NCBI GenBank assembly: GCA_937868765.1
Contig: CALMNL010000004.1
Location: 1,500,749 to 1,564,748 of the forward strand
Length of the DNA stretch: 64,000 bases
Direction: 5' to 3'
Source of the DNA: an uncultured Desulfatitalea sp.
GTDB taxonomy: Bacteria > Desulfobacterota > Desulfobacteria > Desulfobacterales > Desulfosarcinaceae
This document shows positions 36,001 to 45,016 of this stretch, piece after piece. Each line of letters starts with the position of its first letter. Within the stretch, counting starts at the first letter, position 1. Position numbers and translations under genes: made by a program. The notes below the pieces were generated by a model. It ran no database searches. It was not told the DNA's origin and saw only the letters and a list, made by a program, of their open reading frames with translations.

Positions 36001-37293
36001 GAGCGGGCCACCCTAATGGCCCGGGTGACCGGCGCCCGGACCCAGGCCATGCCGGCCGCGCCCGAGTTCAACCCGCCGCCGCCTTCGGCGGGCGACCTGC
36101 CCCTGGGCGAGGCCCTGGCCGCGGCCCTGGACCAGTACGTGGTGCGCCGGGGCGACTTTCATACGATCATCGCCGGCTTCCCCTGGTTCCTGGATTGGGG
36201 CCGCGACACGCTCATCGTGGTGCGCGGTCTGATCGCGGCCGGGCGGCTTAAGACCAGTCGGGCCATTCTGCTGCAGTTCGCCCAGTTCGAAGAGCGCGGC
36301 ACCCTGCCCAACATGATCCGGGGCAACGACGCCAGCAATCGGGACACCTCGGATGCACCCTTGTGGTTCTTCATCGCCTGCGCCGACCTGGCGGCCGCCG
36401 AAGGGCACGACGGCTTTCTCGCCGAGACCTGCAATGGCCGCACGGTGCGCCAGGTGCTGATCGACATGGCCCGCGCCCTGATGACCGGCACCGCCAACGG
36501 CATCCGCATGGACCAGGCCACGGGGTTGATCTACAGCCCTTCCCATTTCACCTGGATGGACACCAACTTTCCGGCCGGCACCCCGCGCCAGGGATACCCC
36601 ATCGAGATCCAGGCGTTATGGTACGCGGCGACCGCTTTACTCGAGCGCATCGATTCGGGCCGGGACAAGCCATGGGCGGATCTGGCCCGGCGCATCCAGG
36701 CCAGCATCGTCGATCTCTTCTGGCTGCCCGGGCAAGGCTATCTGAGCGACTGTTGCCATGCCGAGCCGGGTCAGACGGCCCGGCAGGCGCGGCCCGACGA
36801 CGCCCTGCGCCCCAACCAGCTTTTGGCCGTGACCCTGGGCGCCTTCCGCGACCCGGAGATGATCCGGCAGATCCTCTCCGCCTGCCAGGCGCTGCTGGTG
36901 CCGGGCGCCATCCGCTCCCTGGCCGATCGGCCGGTGGAGGTGCCTTTGGCCGTGAATCGCGATGGTCAACTGCTTAACGACCCCCACCATCCTTACTGGG
37001 GGCGTTATCTGGGGGACGAGGACACCCGCCGCAAGCCGGCCTACCACAACGGCACGGCCTGGACCTGGCCCTTTCCCTCTTTTTGCGAAGCCTGGGCCGC
37101 CCGCTACGGCGAGGCGGGCAGGGCTGCGGCCAGGGCCTGGCTTTCCAGCAGCCTGCAACTGATCAACACCCACTGTGTGGGCCAGGTGCCGGAGATCGTC
37201 GATGGGGATGCCCCGCACGTCCACCGGGGCTGCGATGCCCAGGCATGGGGCGTCAGCGAATTGCTGCGGGTGTGGAAGAAGTTAGGTTGTTGA
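33010..37293 (+). CDS. Bifunctional glycogen debranching enzyme (GH13-like plus GH133 amylo-1,6-glucosidase)
   Basis: A 1427-residue protein. Residues 100-550 form an alpha-amylase-type barrel with candidate catalytic residues D335 (DGFRCDAGY), E364 (FLLEGLGG) and D423 (ETHDNNR), suited to glucan transfer. The C-terminal part (about 1020-1420) is the amylo-1,6-glucosidase (GDE_C) barrel: GFPWFLDWGRDTLIV, NMIRGNDASNRDTSDAPLWF and KPAYHNGTAWTWPF. The middle holds a beta-rich GDE N-terminal-like module. The two-barrel plan recalls eukaryotic debranching enzyme. ACGGAG precedes the ATG. Confidence 0.9.
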   Translation: MSAKAARRDSLFQEPGPGQHLLRFKGDVAVFRLRVGPDRSGQAYVRTNLGRGRIIRREIIRSVELNEAPLARDWFDIPMACTEPGLFEARLALNEVGHFEAKCLFMPEGAADPLWPEGPNTAINVEPADTVCGNIVYNAFVRQFGPHKNCPRSDGSATAECIKQLDGVGFTVIPPSGTFRDLIAELDFIMGRLGCRLLQLLPIHPTPTTYARMGRFGSPYAALSFTAVDPALAVFDPKATPLEQFIELVDAVHARGGKVIIDIAINHTGWAASLHETHPQWLARKENGEIENPGAWGVVWADLTRLDYRHKEMWTYMADVFLTWCRRGVDGFRCDAGYMIPMPAWQYIIAKVRDQFPDTLFLLEGLGGKISVTRDLLNRGNFNWAYSELFQNYDRSQIEWYLSEANEISTAEGIAIHFAETHDNNRLAATSALYARMRTALCALLAPHGAFGFANGVEWLATEKINVHDACALNWGAADNQVDAIAHLCRLLKTHPAFGAGVTLRLIAQGEGNFVALARHHEASGRGVLVLVNLDVAHAVNTGWDARFIDFLKAPLVDLIGGQQVSSRLGKRIGHLQLAPGQAVCLANADDPWLAETHRDASAAPPQAVRQRLRAKALEIAAMFHAQGPLEAPDQAALALQADPEGFCRDLNPDGEAAQVIFWEFPQDLRRQVMVPPGFLLMVRAPQAFRVRISQAGQVLAAEASLSDAQGRPFALLGPLAPPEVHTLHDLELTIFEPPQPRHCKSQLLYLEDGSRARVRMAFTRNECHRLPLRVLGSNGRGAAMRVHADGGLESRYDALLAANLNPDFPEDRHIMLARLRAWVVYQGYSQAVAPEALEEFGFDYRGGAWWRYQMLAGQGEHIVLRMRAMMPAEPANTVLIQVERLRCLSGKDELADDQAVTLIIRPDVEDRNFHHVTKAFTGPEHQWPAAVTALEKGFRFTPAPERNLWMQVDNGRFFSAPEWYYMVHRPLEAQRGLDPDSDLFGPGYFSCRLKGGERATLMARVTGARTQAMPAAPEFNPPPPSAGDLPLGEALAAALDQYVVRRGDFHTIIAGFPWFLDWGRDTLIVVRGLIAAGRLKTSRAILLQFAQFEERGTLPNMIRGNDASNRDTSDAPLWFFIACADLAAAEGHDGFLAETCNGRTVRQVLIDMARALMTGTANGIRMDQATGLIYSPSHFTWMDTNFPAGTPRQGYPIEIQALWYAATALLERIDSGRDKPWADLARRIQASIVDLFWLPGQGYLSDCCHAEPGQTARQARPDDALRPNQLLAVTLGAFRDPEMIRQILSACQALLVPGAIRSLADRPVEVPLAVNRDGQLLNDPHHPYWGRYLGDEDTRRKPAYHNGTAWTWPFPSFCEAWAARYGEAGRAAARAWLSSSLQLINTHCVGQVPEIVDGDAPHVHRGCDAQAWGVSELLRVWKKLGC

Positions 37294-37326
37294 CAAATGT
37301 CCCGTTCAAAAATAATGATAAGAACA

Positions 37327-37356
37327 TTGACGGCTCGACCAAACGATTTATCGTTT
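37327..37356 (+). promoter_or_regulatory. Promoter candidate with overlapping palindrome AAACGATTTATCGTTT
   Basis: TTGACG (37327-37332), a 16-base spacer and TATCGT (37349-37354). The palindrome at 37341-37356 covers the -10 box, as an operator would. It matches the palindrome at 968-983 in 14 of 16 bases. Confidence 0.4.
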
Positions 37357-37541
37357 CAACTTATTAGAGCCATACGGCGACCCTGAGCATCTCCCATTCC
37401 GAGTCCCTTTTTGGTGATCTTCTTCCTAAGCCCGAGATTACGTATGGCGCAATGACAGCCTGGACCGCGCATTTTCCTGGGTCGAATCGCTATTGGGAAA
37501 ACAAGCGGTCGAGGGCAAACACCGGCGACAGGGAGGCCCCG

Positions 37542-37844
37542 ATGAGCATCAAGAAACAGTACCTGAAAGACAAATGCAAAGTCACCTTCAAACTCGACAA
37601 AAAAAATGTCGGCCAAGCGACCAAAGCCAGCCTCGTAGCAGAGTTCAACGAATGGAAGATCGACAAGACCCCCATGAAGGCGCTCAAGAACGGCGATTTC
37701 AGCGTCACCGTGACCCTGGACAAGGGGCGCGAATATCAATACCGTTACGTGGTGGACGGTCAACGCTGGGTCACCGACGATGCCGCCGACAAATATGTCC
37801 ACAGCGGCATCGCCAACGCCCAGAATGCGGTGGTGGTGGTTTAA
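37542..37844 (+). CDS. Small stand-alone glycogen-binding protein (CBM48/isoamylase early-set)
   Basis: A 100-residue protein from ATG 37542, with GGGAGG six bases upstream. It is a single early-set immunoglobulin-like domain: CKVTFKLDKKNVGQATKASLVAEFNEWKID, then FSVTVTLDKGREYQYRYVVDGQRWVTDDAADKY. This is the AMPK-beta/CBM48 pattern, with the N-E-W and Y-x-Y-R-Y-V-V-D-G positions. No catalytic domain is attached. It lies between the debranching and phosphorylase genes, so it probably binds glycogen or tethers enzymes to it. Confidence 0.85.
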   Translation: MSIKKQYLKDKCKVTFKLDKKNVGQATKASLVAEFNEWKIDKTPMKALKNGDFSVTVTLDKGREYQYRYVVDGQRWVTDDAADKYVHSGIANAQNAVVVV

Positions 37845-38008
37845 CCCCGCGTACGACCGGCCGTCCGGGAAAAACGGGCCGTTTGCTCTTGGTGGGACCG
37901 CATCGGGCGCAGTTCAAACAAAAACATAGACATCCGTATTGGTTGTGATTAAGTTGGCCCTCGTAGAACGGAAACCCCTCGCAGACCGAATCCCATGGGA
38001 GCAATATA

Positions 38009-40558
38009 ATGAAGCATGTCCTCGCGTTTCAAGTTTTCCCCCGGTTGCCCGGCTCCTTGAGCTTTCTGGGGGTGCTTTCTCGTAATCTTTGGTGGTCATG
38101 GAAACCGGATGCCATCGAACTCTTCCGGCGCGTCGATCCGCGCCTGTGGGAAGAGTCCGGACGCAACCCCATTGTCTTTGCCACTCAGGTTTCCCAGGAG
38201 CGGCTGCTCAAGCTCTCCAAGGACGACAGCTTCCTGGCTCACCTGGACCGCGTCCGTCAGCAATTCAAAGAGCGGGTGCTGGCCACCCCCGACCTCGGCC
38301 AGAACCCCTACGGCACCGGTGCGCGCATCGCCTATTTTTCCATGGAGTTCGGAATCCACGAAAGTCTTCCGCTATTCGCGGGAGGTCTGGGCGTGCTTGC
38401 CGGCGATCATCTCAAATCTTCCTCCCACATGTGTTTGCCCATGGTGGCCGTAGGGCTGCTCTACCGTCAGGGATATTTCCAGCAACTGCTCGATCCCAAC
38501 GGCTGGCAGCAGGAGACCTATCCGGAAACCGATCTTTACACACTGCCCCTGATGCGGGTCAAAGACAGCAATGGACTCGATTTGCGCATCAGCGTAACCG
38601 GTCCCCAGGGGGAGATCCTGGCCGATGTATGGAAGATCATGATCGGCCGCATCCCCCTGGTGTTGCTGGATACCAACGTGATGGAGAACCCGCCGGCCAT
38701 CCGGGACATCACGGCCCGCTTGTACAACAGCGAGCCGGGCATCCGCCTGGCCCAGGAAGTGCTGCTGGGCATCGGCGGCATGCGGGCCCTGACCGCCATG
38801 GGCATCGAGCCCACGGTGTCGCACATGAACGAGGGGCATAGCGCCTTCTGCAATGTCGAACGCCTGGCCCAGATCAAGAACCAGTATCGTCTGGATCTGC
38901 CGACGGCCATGGAGATCGTGACGCGCAGCTCGGTTTTTACTACCCATACGCCGGTGGCGGCCGGCCACGACGAGTTCCCCACGGAGCTCGTGCGTCCCTA
39001 CATCCGGGCGTTGGCCAAGCAGATGGAGATCAGCGAAGACGAACTGCTCTCCTGGGGCCGAACCGGCAACTCCCATCCCCAGGGCCCCTTCTCCATGTTC
39101 ATTCTGGGACTGCGCATGTCCCAGTACTGCAACGGCGTCAGTCGGCTGCACGGCCGGGTGGCCCGGCGCATGTGGTCGCATGTCTGGCCGGATCGTTCGG
39201 AGGAGGACACCCCCATCACCCACGTCACCAACGGTGTGCACATCTCCAGTTTCATCGCTCCGGAGATCGTCATGCTCTTCGAGCGCTACCTGGGGCCGGA
39301 ATGGCATTACTCCAGCCGCAAGATCGAAAATGTGGAGCGCATCGACGAGATCTACGACGAAGAGTTGTGGCGCGCCCATGAAATGAACCGGACCCGGCTG
39401 ATCAGCAAGGTGCGCGAGCTGCTGGTCAAGCAGTACAGCCGCCGCAACGCCCCTACCTCCGTGGTCAAAGCGGCCGAGAACGCATTGGATCCGGAGATCC
39501 TGACCATCGGGTTCGCCCGCCGCTTCGCCACCTACAAGCGCGCCAATCTCATCCTGAGGGACCCTGAGCGGCTCAAGGCCATTTTGACTTCCAAGGACCG
39601 GCCGGTGCAGATCATCTTCGCCGGCAAGGCCCATCCCCAGGACAACGAAGGCAAGGAACTGATCCGCAATATCATCCAGTTTGCGCGCCAGCACAATGTC
39701 TCGAGCAACATCGCTTTCCTCGAAGACTACGACATGGGCATTGCCCGGCATTTGGTCCAAGGGGTGGATGTTTGGCTCAACACACCCCGGCGTCCCATGG
39801 AAGCCTGCGGAACTTCGGGCATGAAGGCGGCCATCAATGGCGCCCTCAACCTGAGCATTCTGGACGGCTGGTGGGACGAAGGCTATACCCCGGCCACCGG
39901 CTGGAGTATCGGCAGCGGTGAGGAGTATTCCGATCCCTCCTATCAGGATGCCGTGGAGAATCAGGCCTTGTACAATGTTTTGGAAAACGATGTGATCCCC
40001 TGTTTTTACAATCGCGCATCGGGCAACATGCCCACGGAGTGGCTGGCCAAGATGAAGGCCTCCATGAAGATGGCCATGGCCGAATTCTGCAGCCACCGCA
40101 TGGTTTCCGAGTATCAGCAGCGCTTCTACCTGCCCGCTGTGCAGCGCTACAAGGAGCTGCTGGCCGATAAGGGGGACGAGGCCAAGCGCTTGAGCGTGCT
40201 GCACAAACGGCTCAAGGATCTATGGAAGGATATCAAGGTCGGACTGCCCGAACGGGATCATGAGGGGCCATTCCAGGTGGAAGACTCCTTTTCGGTGAGC
40301 AGCATTGTGGAGTTGGGCGATTTGAAGCCTGAAGAGGTGGACGTCGAGCTTTACTACGGCCGCATGAAACGCACCGCCGAGTTGAGCAAAGGCCAGACCC
40401 AGGAGATGACCATGGTCGAGGATCTGGGCGGCGGCCGCTACCTTTACCGCTGCAACCTGGCCTGTCGGGATTCGGGCCGTTATGGGTTCACGGTACGGGT
40501 GGTGCCCCACGCGGACGATTGGATCCGGGTGACGCCTGGATTGATTACCTGGGCTTAG
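38009..40558 (+). CDS. glgP: Alpha-glucan (glycogen) phosphorylase
   Basis: An 849-residue GT35 enzyme that releases glucose-1-phosphate. The N terminus LGVLSRNLWWSWKPDAIELFRRVDPRLWE belongs to the DUF3417 region of the short bacterial and archaeal alpha-glucan phosphorylases. IAYFSMEFGIHESLPLFAGGLGVLAGDHLKSSS forms the substrate loop. GTSGMKAAINGALNLS holds the PLP lysine (K606). A C-terminal extension of about 150 residues (from about 700) looks like the domain common in this subgroup. GGGAGC lies before the ATG. Confidence 0.95.
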   Translation: MKHVLAFQVFPRLPGSLSFLGVLSRNLWWSWKPDAIELFRRVDPRLWEESGRNPIVFATQVSQERLLKLSKDDSFLAHLDRVRQQFKERVLATPDLGQNPYGTGARIAYFSMEFGIHESLPLFAGGLGVLAGDHLKSSSHMCLPMVAVGLLYRQGYFQQLLDPNGWQQETYPETDLYTLPLMRVKDSNGLDLRISVTGPQGEILADVWKIMIGRIPLVLLDTNVMENPPAIRDITARLYNSEPGIRLAQEVLLGIGGMRALTAMGIEPTVSHMNEGHSAFCNVERLAQIKNQYRLDLPTAMEIVTRSSVFTTHTPVAAGHDEFPTELVRPYIRALAKQMEISEDELLSWGRTGNSHPQGPFSMFILGLRMSQYCNGVSRLHGRVARRMWSHVWPDRSEEDTPITHVTNGVHISSFIAPEIVMLFERYLGPEWHYSSRKIENVERIDEIYDEELWRAHEMNRTRLISKVRELLVKQYSRRNAPTSVVKAAENALDPEILTIGFARRFATYKRANLILRDPERLKAILTSKDRPVQIIFAGKAHPQDNEGKELIRNIIQFARQHNVSSNIAFLEDYDMGIARHLVQGVDVWLNTPRRPMEACGTSGMKAAINGALNLSILDGWWDEGYTPATGWSIGSGEEYSDPSYQDAVENQALYNVLENDVIPCFYNRASGNMPTEWLAKMKASMKMAMAEFCSHRMVSEYQQRFYLPAVQRYKELLADKGDEAKRLSVLHKRLKDLWKDIKVGLPERDHEGPFQVEDSFSVSSIVELGDLKPEEVDVELYYGRMKRTAELSKGQTQEMTMVEDLGGGRYLYRCNLACRDSGRYGFTVRVVPHADDWIRVTPGLITWA

Positions 40559-40677
40559 CCGGCCCGGCCGGAAACGAAACCAGTGGTGACATGTAGACCT
40601 TGGAGATATACCGCCGTCGTTAAGAAACGCTCAACAAGACCGCTTTCAGCCTGGCCTTGGGCCGGATAGTAAACTCG

Positions 40678-42189
40678 ATGTCCATAAAAAGAAGAAAACC
40701 AAGGGTGCTCATCGTCACCCCGGAAGTGACTTATCTGCCGGATCGCATGGGCAACCTGGCCCATTTTCTGACCGCCAAAGCCGGCGGCTTGGCCGATGTT
40801 TCGGCCGCTCTGGTCAGCGCCCTGTTCGAGCAGGGGGCCGACGTGCATGTGGCCCTGCCGGATTATCGCTCCATTTTCGAGGACCGGCTGGCCCCCTTCC
40901 TGCGCAAGGAACGGCGCACGTTGCGGCGGGTGATGCCCAACGACCGCGTCCACCTGGCCCAGGACCGCGCCTTTTTCTACCTCAACCGGGTCTACTCCAA
41001 CTACGGCGATCAGAATACCCACATCTCCCTGGCCTTCCAACGCGAAGTGATCAACAACATCGTGCCACGGGTGCGGCCGGACTTGATCCACTGCAACGAC
41101 TGGATGACCGGCCTGATACCGGCCATGGCCCGGGAGATGCACGTCCCCTGCCTGTTTACGATCCATAACATCCACACCGTAAAGACCACCCTGGCCCATA
41201 TCGAAGACCGCGGCATCGATGCCGCCTACTTCTGGGATCATCTATACTATATGCATTACGCAGAGTCCTATGAAAGCGCCCGGGATGCCGATCCGGTGGA
41301 TTTCCTGGTGAGCGGGGTGTTCAGCGCCCACTTCGTCAATACCGTCAGCCAGCATTTTCTGGACGAGATCGTCCAGGGGCGCCACGACTTCATCGAGCCC
41401 CACCTGCGTCAGGAGTTGATCAACAAGGCCAGCGCCGGGTGCGCCACCGGCATCCTCAACGCCCCCGATCCGGCCTTCAACCCCCAGAAGGACTCTTTTC
41501 TGGCGGCAACCTATAAACCCAAGGATCACGCCCGGGGCAAGCTCGAAAACAAGCGCCGTTTGCAGCGGCTGCTGGGCCTGATCGAAGACGACAATGCGCC
41601 GATCTTCTTCTGGCCGTCGCGCCTGGACCCGGTCCAGAAGGGCTGCCAGCTGCTGGCCGACATCTTCTACCAGATGATTTCCGAGTACTGGGAGCAGAAC
41701 CTGCAGGTGGTCTTCGTGGCCGACGGGCCCTACCAGCATGTCTTCCGCAACATCGTCAACGAGCACCAGTTCCATTCGCGCGTGGCGGTTTGCGATTTCA
41801 GCGAAGACCTCGAGCACTTGACCTACGGCGCGTCCGATTTCGTTCTGATGCCCTCGCTCTTCGAGCCCTGCGGGCTGCCCCAGATGATCGGTCAGATCTA
41901 TGGCTCTCTGCCCGTGGCCCACGAAACGGGTGGCATACATGATACCGTGACCCTCCTGGATGTGGCCAACGACCGGGGCAGCGGATTTCTCTTCAATGTG
42001 TACGATGCCGGCGGCTTGAAATGGGCGGTCGACCAGGCCATGGCGTTCTACCTGCTGCCGGCCGAGGTCAAAGCCCTGCAAGTGACCCGGATCATGCGTC
42101 AGGCCGCGGAGAGGTTCACCCACTCGGTCAATGCGCGCCAATACATCGATCTTTACGAACGGATGCTGGAAAGGCCTTTGTTGACCTGA
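40678..42189 (+). CDS. glgA: Glycogen/starch synthase, GT5
   Basis: A 503-residue GT-B enzyme. ATG 40678 is preferred; a TTG at 40657 is possible. The donor-site motif AKAGGLADVSAAL lies near residue 30, DLIHCNDWMTGLIP near 140, and FVLMPSLFEPCGLPQMIGQIYGSLPVAHETGGIHDTV near the C terminus, with the catalytic Glu in LFEPCG. It is a divergent GlgA. The nucleotide sugar donor, ADP- or UDP-glucose, cannot be read from sequence. glgB follows five bases after its stop. Confidence 0.9.
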   Translation: MSIKRRKPRVLIVTPEVTYLPDRMGNLAHFLTAKAGGLADVSAALVSALFEQGADVHVALPDYRSIFEDRLAPFLRKERRTLRRVMPNDRVHLAQDRAFFYLNRVYSNYGDQNTHISLAFQREVINNIVPRVRPDLIHCNDWMTGLIPAMAREMHVPCLFTIHNIHTVKTTLAHIEDRGIDAAYFWDHLYYMHYAESYESARDADPVDFLVSGVFSAHFVNTVSQHFLDEIVQGRHDFIEPHLRQELINKASAGCATGILNAPDPAFNPQKDSFLAATYKPKDHARGKLENKRRLQRLLGLIEDDNAPIFFWPSRLDPVQKGCQLLADIFYQMISEYWEQNLQVVFVADGPYQHVFRNIVNEHQFHSRVAVCDFSEDLEHLTYGASDFVLMPSLFEPCGLPQMIGQIYGSLPVAHETGGIHDTVTLLDVANDRGSGFLFNVYDAGGLKWAVDQAMAFYLLPAEVKALQVTRIMRQAAERFTHSVNARQYIDLYERMLERPLLT

Positions 42190-42194
42190 TCGCC

Positions 42195-44240
42195 ATGCCG
42201 AATCTTTCCGAAAAAGAGCGACTGAAGCGCTTTCTATCCTCCGATACCTATTTGGGGGCCCATCGCGAGGCGATTGCCCGGCGCATCGCCCATATCGTCC
42301 GGACCGGCCGCCGGCTCACCCCCAAGGGCAGGCGGCTGGCCGATTTTGCTTCCGGTCACGAATACTTCGGGCTGCATCGCGAGGCCGAGGGCTGGGTGCT
42401 GCGGGAGTGGGCGCCCAATGCCACGGCGGTTTATCTCATCGGCGACCTGTGCGACTGGCAAGTGCGCGAAGAGCTGGCCCTGGCGCGCATCGACGGCAAC
42501 GGCACCTGGGAAATCCGGCTGCCGGCCTCCCGGCTGCGCCACCAGGATCTGTACCGGTTGCACCTCCGGTGGCCCGGCGGCAGCGGCGACCGGATTCCGG
42601 CCTGGGCCCGGCGGGTGGTGCAGGATCCGCAGACCCTGATCTTCAACGCCCAGGTGTGGCAACCGCCCAACCCCTACGTCTGGCAGCTGCCAGACTTCAG
42701 GGCGTCCCGCCGGCCACCACTGATCTACGAAGTCCATGTGGGCATGGCCACCGAAGACCAGCGCATCGGCACCTATGCCGAATTTACGGCCCAGGTGCTG
42801 CCCCGGGTGGTGGCCGCCGGTTACAACACCCTGCAGATCATGGCCATTCCCGAGCATCCCTACTACGGCAGTTTCGGATACCACGTCTCGAGCTTCTTCG
42901 CCGCCGCCTCCCGCTTCGGAACCCCCGAAGAGCTCAAGGCGCTGATCGATGCGGCCCATGCGGCCGGGCTGCGGGTGCTCATCGACCTGGTGCACTCCCA
43001 CGCGGCCAACAACGAGGTGGAAGGCATCAGCCGCTTCGACGGCACCGAGTATCAATTTTTTCACGAGGGCGGCCGGGGGCGGCACATCGCCTGGGATTCG
43101 CGCCTTTTCGACTACGCCAAGCCCCAGGTGCTCCATTTCCTGCTCTCCAATTGCCGCTACTGGCTGGACGAATTCCGGGTGGACGGCTTCCGCTTCGACG
43201 GCATCACCAGCATGCTCTACCTGGACCACGGTCTGGGCAAAGCCTTTACCAGCTATGGCGATTACTTCAACGACAACACGGACGAGGATGCGCTTTGCTA
43301 CCTGGCCCTGGCCAACCAGGTCATCCATCAACTGCGGCCCGACGCCGTCACCATCGCCGAGGATGTCAGCGGCATGCCCGGTCTGGCGCGGCCCTGGAAA
43401 GAAGGCGGCATCGGCTTCGACTACCGATTCGCCATGGGCGTTCCCGACTATTGGATCAAACTGACCAAGGACACCCGCGATGAGGATTGGCACATGGGCG
43501 GGCTGTGGTGGGAGCTGAACAACCGGCGCCATGACGAACGCACCATCTCCTATGCCGAATCCCACGACCAGGCCCTGGTGGGCGACAAGACCTTGATCTT
43601 CCGGCTCATGGATGCCGACATGTACTACCACATGCAAGTGCAGGACGATAGTTTATCGGTGGCCCGCGGCATCGCCCTGCACAAGCTGATTCGCCTGATC
43701 ACCCTGGCCACGGCCGGCCACGGCTATCTGAACTTCATGGGCAACGAATTCGGCCACCCGGAGTGGATCGACTTCCCGCGCGAAGGCAACAACTGGTCCC
43801 ACTACTATGCCCGACGGCAGTGGTCCCTGGTGGACAATCCGAACCTGCGCTATCAGCAGCTCGATCGCTTCGACAAGGATATGATCGCCCTGGTCCGCAG
43901 GTACAAGGTGCTGGAGGCGCCTTGGGCGCACCATATCTGGGAGCACAACGACGACAAGATTTTGATTTTCGAACGGGCCGGCCTGATCTGGGCCTTCAAC
44001 TTTCATCCCGTGCGGTCATTCTCCGATTATCAATTCCCGGCTGCGCCGGGGCGCTATGAGATCGCATTGAATTCGGACGCGCTGCAATACGGTGGTCACC
44101 AGCGCGTGGAGACCCGGCGGCCCCACTTCACCCTGCCGGCCGAGACCCCGAATCAGACCCCCCACCGCCTGAGCCTCTACCTGCCCAGCCGCACGGCCCT
44201 GGTGCTGGCGCCACGCCAATCGCGAAAAGCGCAGAAGTAA
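42195..44240 (+). CDS. glgB: 1,4-alpha-glucan branching enzyme, eukaryote-like (GH13_8)
   Basis: A 681-residue branching enzyme from ATG 42195. The barrel residues are D335 (DGFRFDGITSMLY), E389 (AEDVSGMPG) and the Asp in ESHDQALVGDK. The sequence follows the animal/plant/fungal GBE pattern closely: YEVHVGMATEDQRIGTY, IMAIPEHPYYGSFGYHVSSFFAA, RFGTPEELKALID, LNFMGNEFGHPEWIDFPREGN and HYARRQWSLVDN. Typical bacterial GlgB (GH13_9) differs at these places and is longer. It overlaps no gene and converges with the lytic transglycosylase gene. Confidence 0.93.
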   Translation: MPNLSEKERLKRFLSSDTYLGAHREAIARRIAHIVRTGRRLTPKGRRLADFASGHEYFGLHREAEGWVLREWAPNATAVYLIGDLCDWQVREELALARIDGNGTWEIRLPASRLRHQDLYRLHLRWPGGSGDRIPAWARRVVQDPQTLIFNAQVWQPPNPYVWQLPDFRASRRPPLIYEVHVGMATEDQRIGTYAEFTAQVLPRVVAAGYNTLQIMAIPEHPYYGSFGYHVSSFFAAASRFGTPEELKALIDAAHAAGLRVLIDLVHSHAANNEVEGISRFDGTEYQFFHEGGRGRHIAWDSRLFDYAKPQVLHFLLSNCRYWLDEFRVDGFRFDGITSMLYLDHGLGKAFTSYGDYFNDNTDEDALCYLALANQVIHQLRPDAVTIAEDVSGMPGLARPWKEGGIGFDYRFAMGVPDYWIKLTKDTRDEDWHMGGLWWELNNRRHDERTISYAESHDQALVGDKTLIFRLMDADMYYHMQVQDDSLSVARGIALHKLIRLITLATAGHGYLNFMGNEFGHPEWIDFPREGNNWSHYYARRQWSLVDNPNLRYQQLDRFDKDMIALVRRYKVLEAPWAHHIWEHNDDKILIFERAGLIWAFNFHPVRSFSDYQFPAAPGRYEIALNSDALQYGGHQRVETRRPHFTLPAETPNQTPHRLSLYLPSRTALVLAPRQSRKAQK

Positions 44241-44258
44241 ATGACGCTGACCTCCTGA

Positions 44259-44879
44259 TCAGCCGTTTTTATAGATTCGAAAGAAGCGCATGACCTTCTT
44301 GACGTAATCTTCGGTCTCTTTGTAAGGCGGGATGTCGTTGTAGCGTTCCACGGCCGAAGGACCGGCGTTGTAGGCGGCCAGGGCCAGGGGCAGCTGGAAG
44401 TTGAAGCGTTCGAGCATGGCCCGGAAATAGCGGGCGCCGCCCATGATGTTTTCCCAGGGATCGAAGGGATCGTTGATGTTCAGCGGGCCGAGGTTGTCGG
44501 GCATGATCTGCATCAGGCCCATGGCGCCCTTCTTGGAAACCGCCTTGGGATTGAAATAGGACTCCACGTGGATCATGGCCTTGAGCAGATAAGGGGAGAG
44601 GCCGTGGAGTCGGGCGGCTTCGGCGATGACATCGTCGTAGCTTTCGATGCTGAACCAGGGCCTCGGTTCGGCGCTCCGCTCCTCACGGTGGGTCTCCTTC
44701 ATGTAGACTTTGTAGTTGCTGGAGGTGGGGGTGTTGGTGAAGTGCATGACCCCCTGGTGATCCACGTAGACGTAGATGTCGGCCCGGGCCCCGGCGCCGG
44801 GCAAAAGCGTCAGGCACAGAAAAATTAGAATGCCCAGCCAGTGGTTCACCTGTCGTGTCGGTATCATCGCCGTGCGCAT
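44259..44879 (-). CDS. Periplasmic lytic transglycosylase (SLT domain) with DUF4124-like N terminus
   Basis: A 206-residue exported protein. A signal peptide is clear (WLGILIFLCLTLLPGAGARA). The ATG at 44879 is chosen over a TTG at 44918; the ATG at 44867 is also possible. A DUF4124-like stretch follows (IYVYVDHQGVMHFTNTP). The SLT domain has the catalytic glutamate E106 in MIHVESYFNPKAVS, then GAMGLMQIMP and LALAAYNAGPSAVERY. It cleaves peptidoglycan glycan strands. Related proteins with this layout are common in Desulfobacterota. Confidence 0.9.
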   Translation of the reverse strand: MRTAMIPTRQVNHWLGILIFLCLTLLPGAGARADIYVYVDHQGVMHFTNTPTSSNYKVYMKETHREERSAEPRPWFSIESYDDVIAEAARLHGLSPYLLKAMIHVESYFNPKAVSKKGAMGLMQIMPDNLGPLNINDPFDPWENIMGGARYFRAMLERFNFQLPLALAAYNAGPSAVERYNDIPPYKETEDYVKKVMRFFRIYKNG

Positions 44880-45016
44880 TTCCCCGTCTTGGCGCTTGGA
44901 AGTTCCGATGCGTTGCAACCTTGCCGTTGATCACCGGCCGTTATTGGGCATATCGACCGCTGGCAAAAGATGTTGAGTTCAAAATGGCGCAGCAAAAAAT
45001 ATGCCTGTATCGGATC

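Noticed and set aside
37850-37890. Terminator-like GGCCG/CGGCC structure after the CBM48 gene
   Set aside because: Only five uninterrupted base pairs and a broken T-run; too weak to call.
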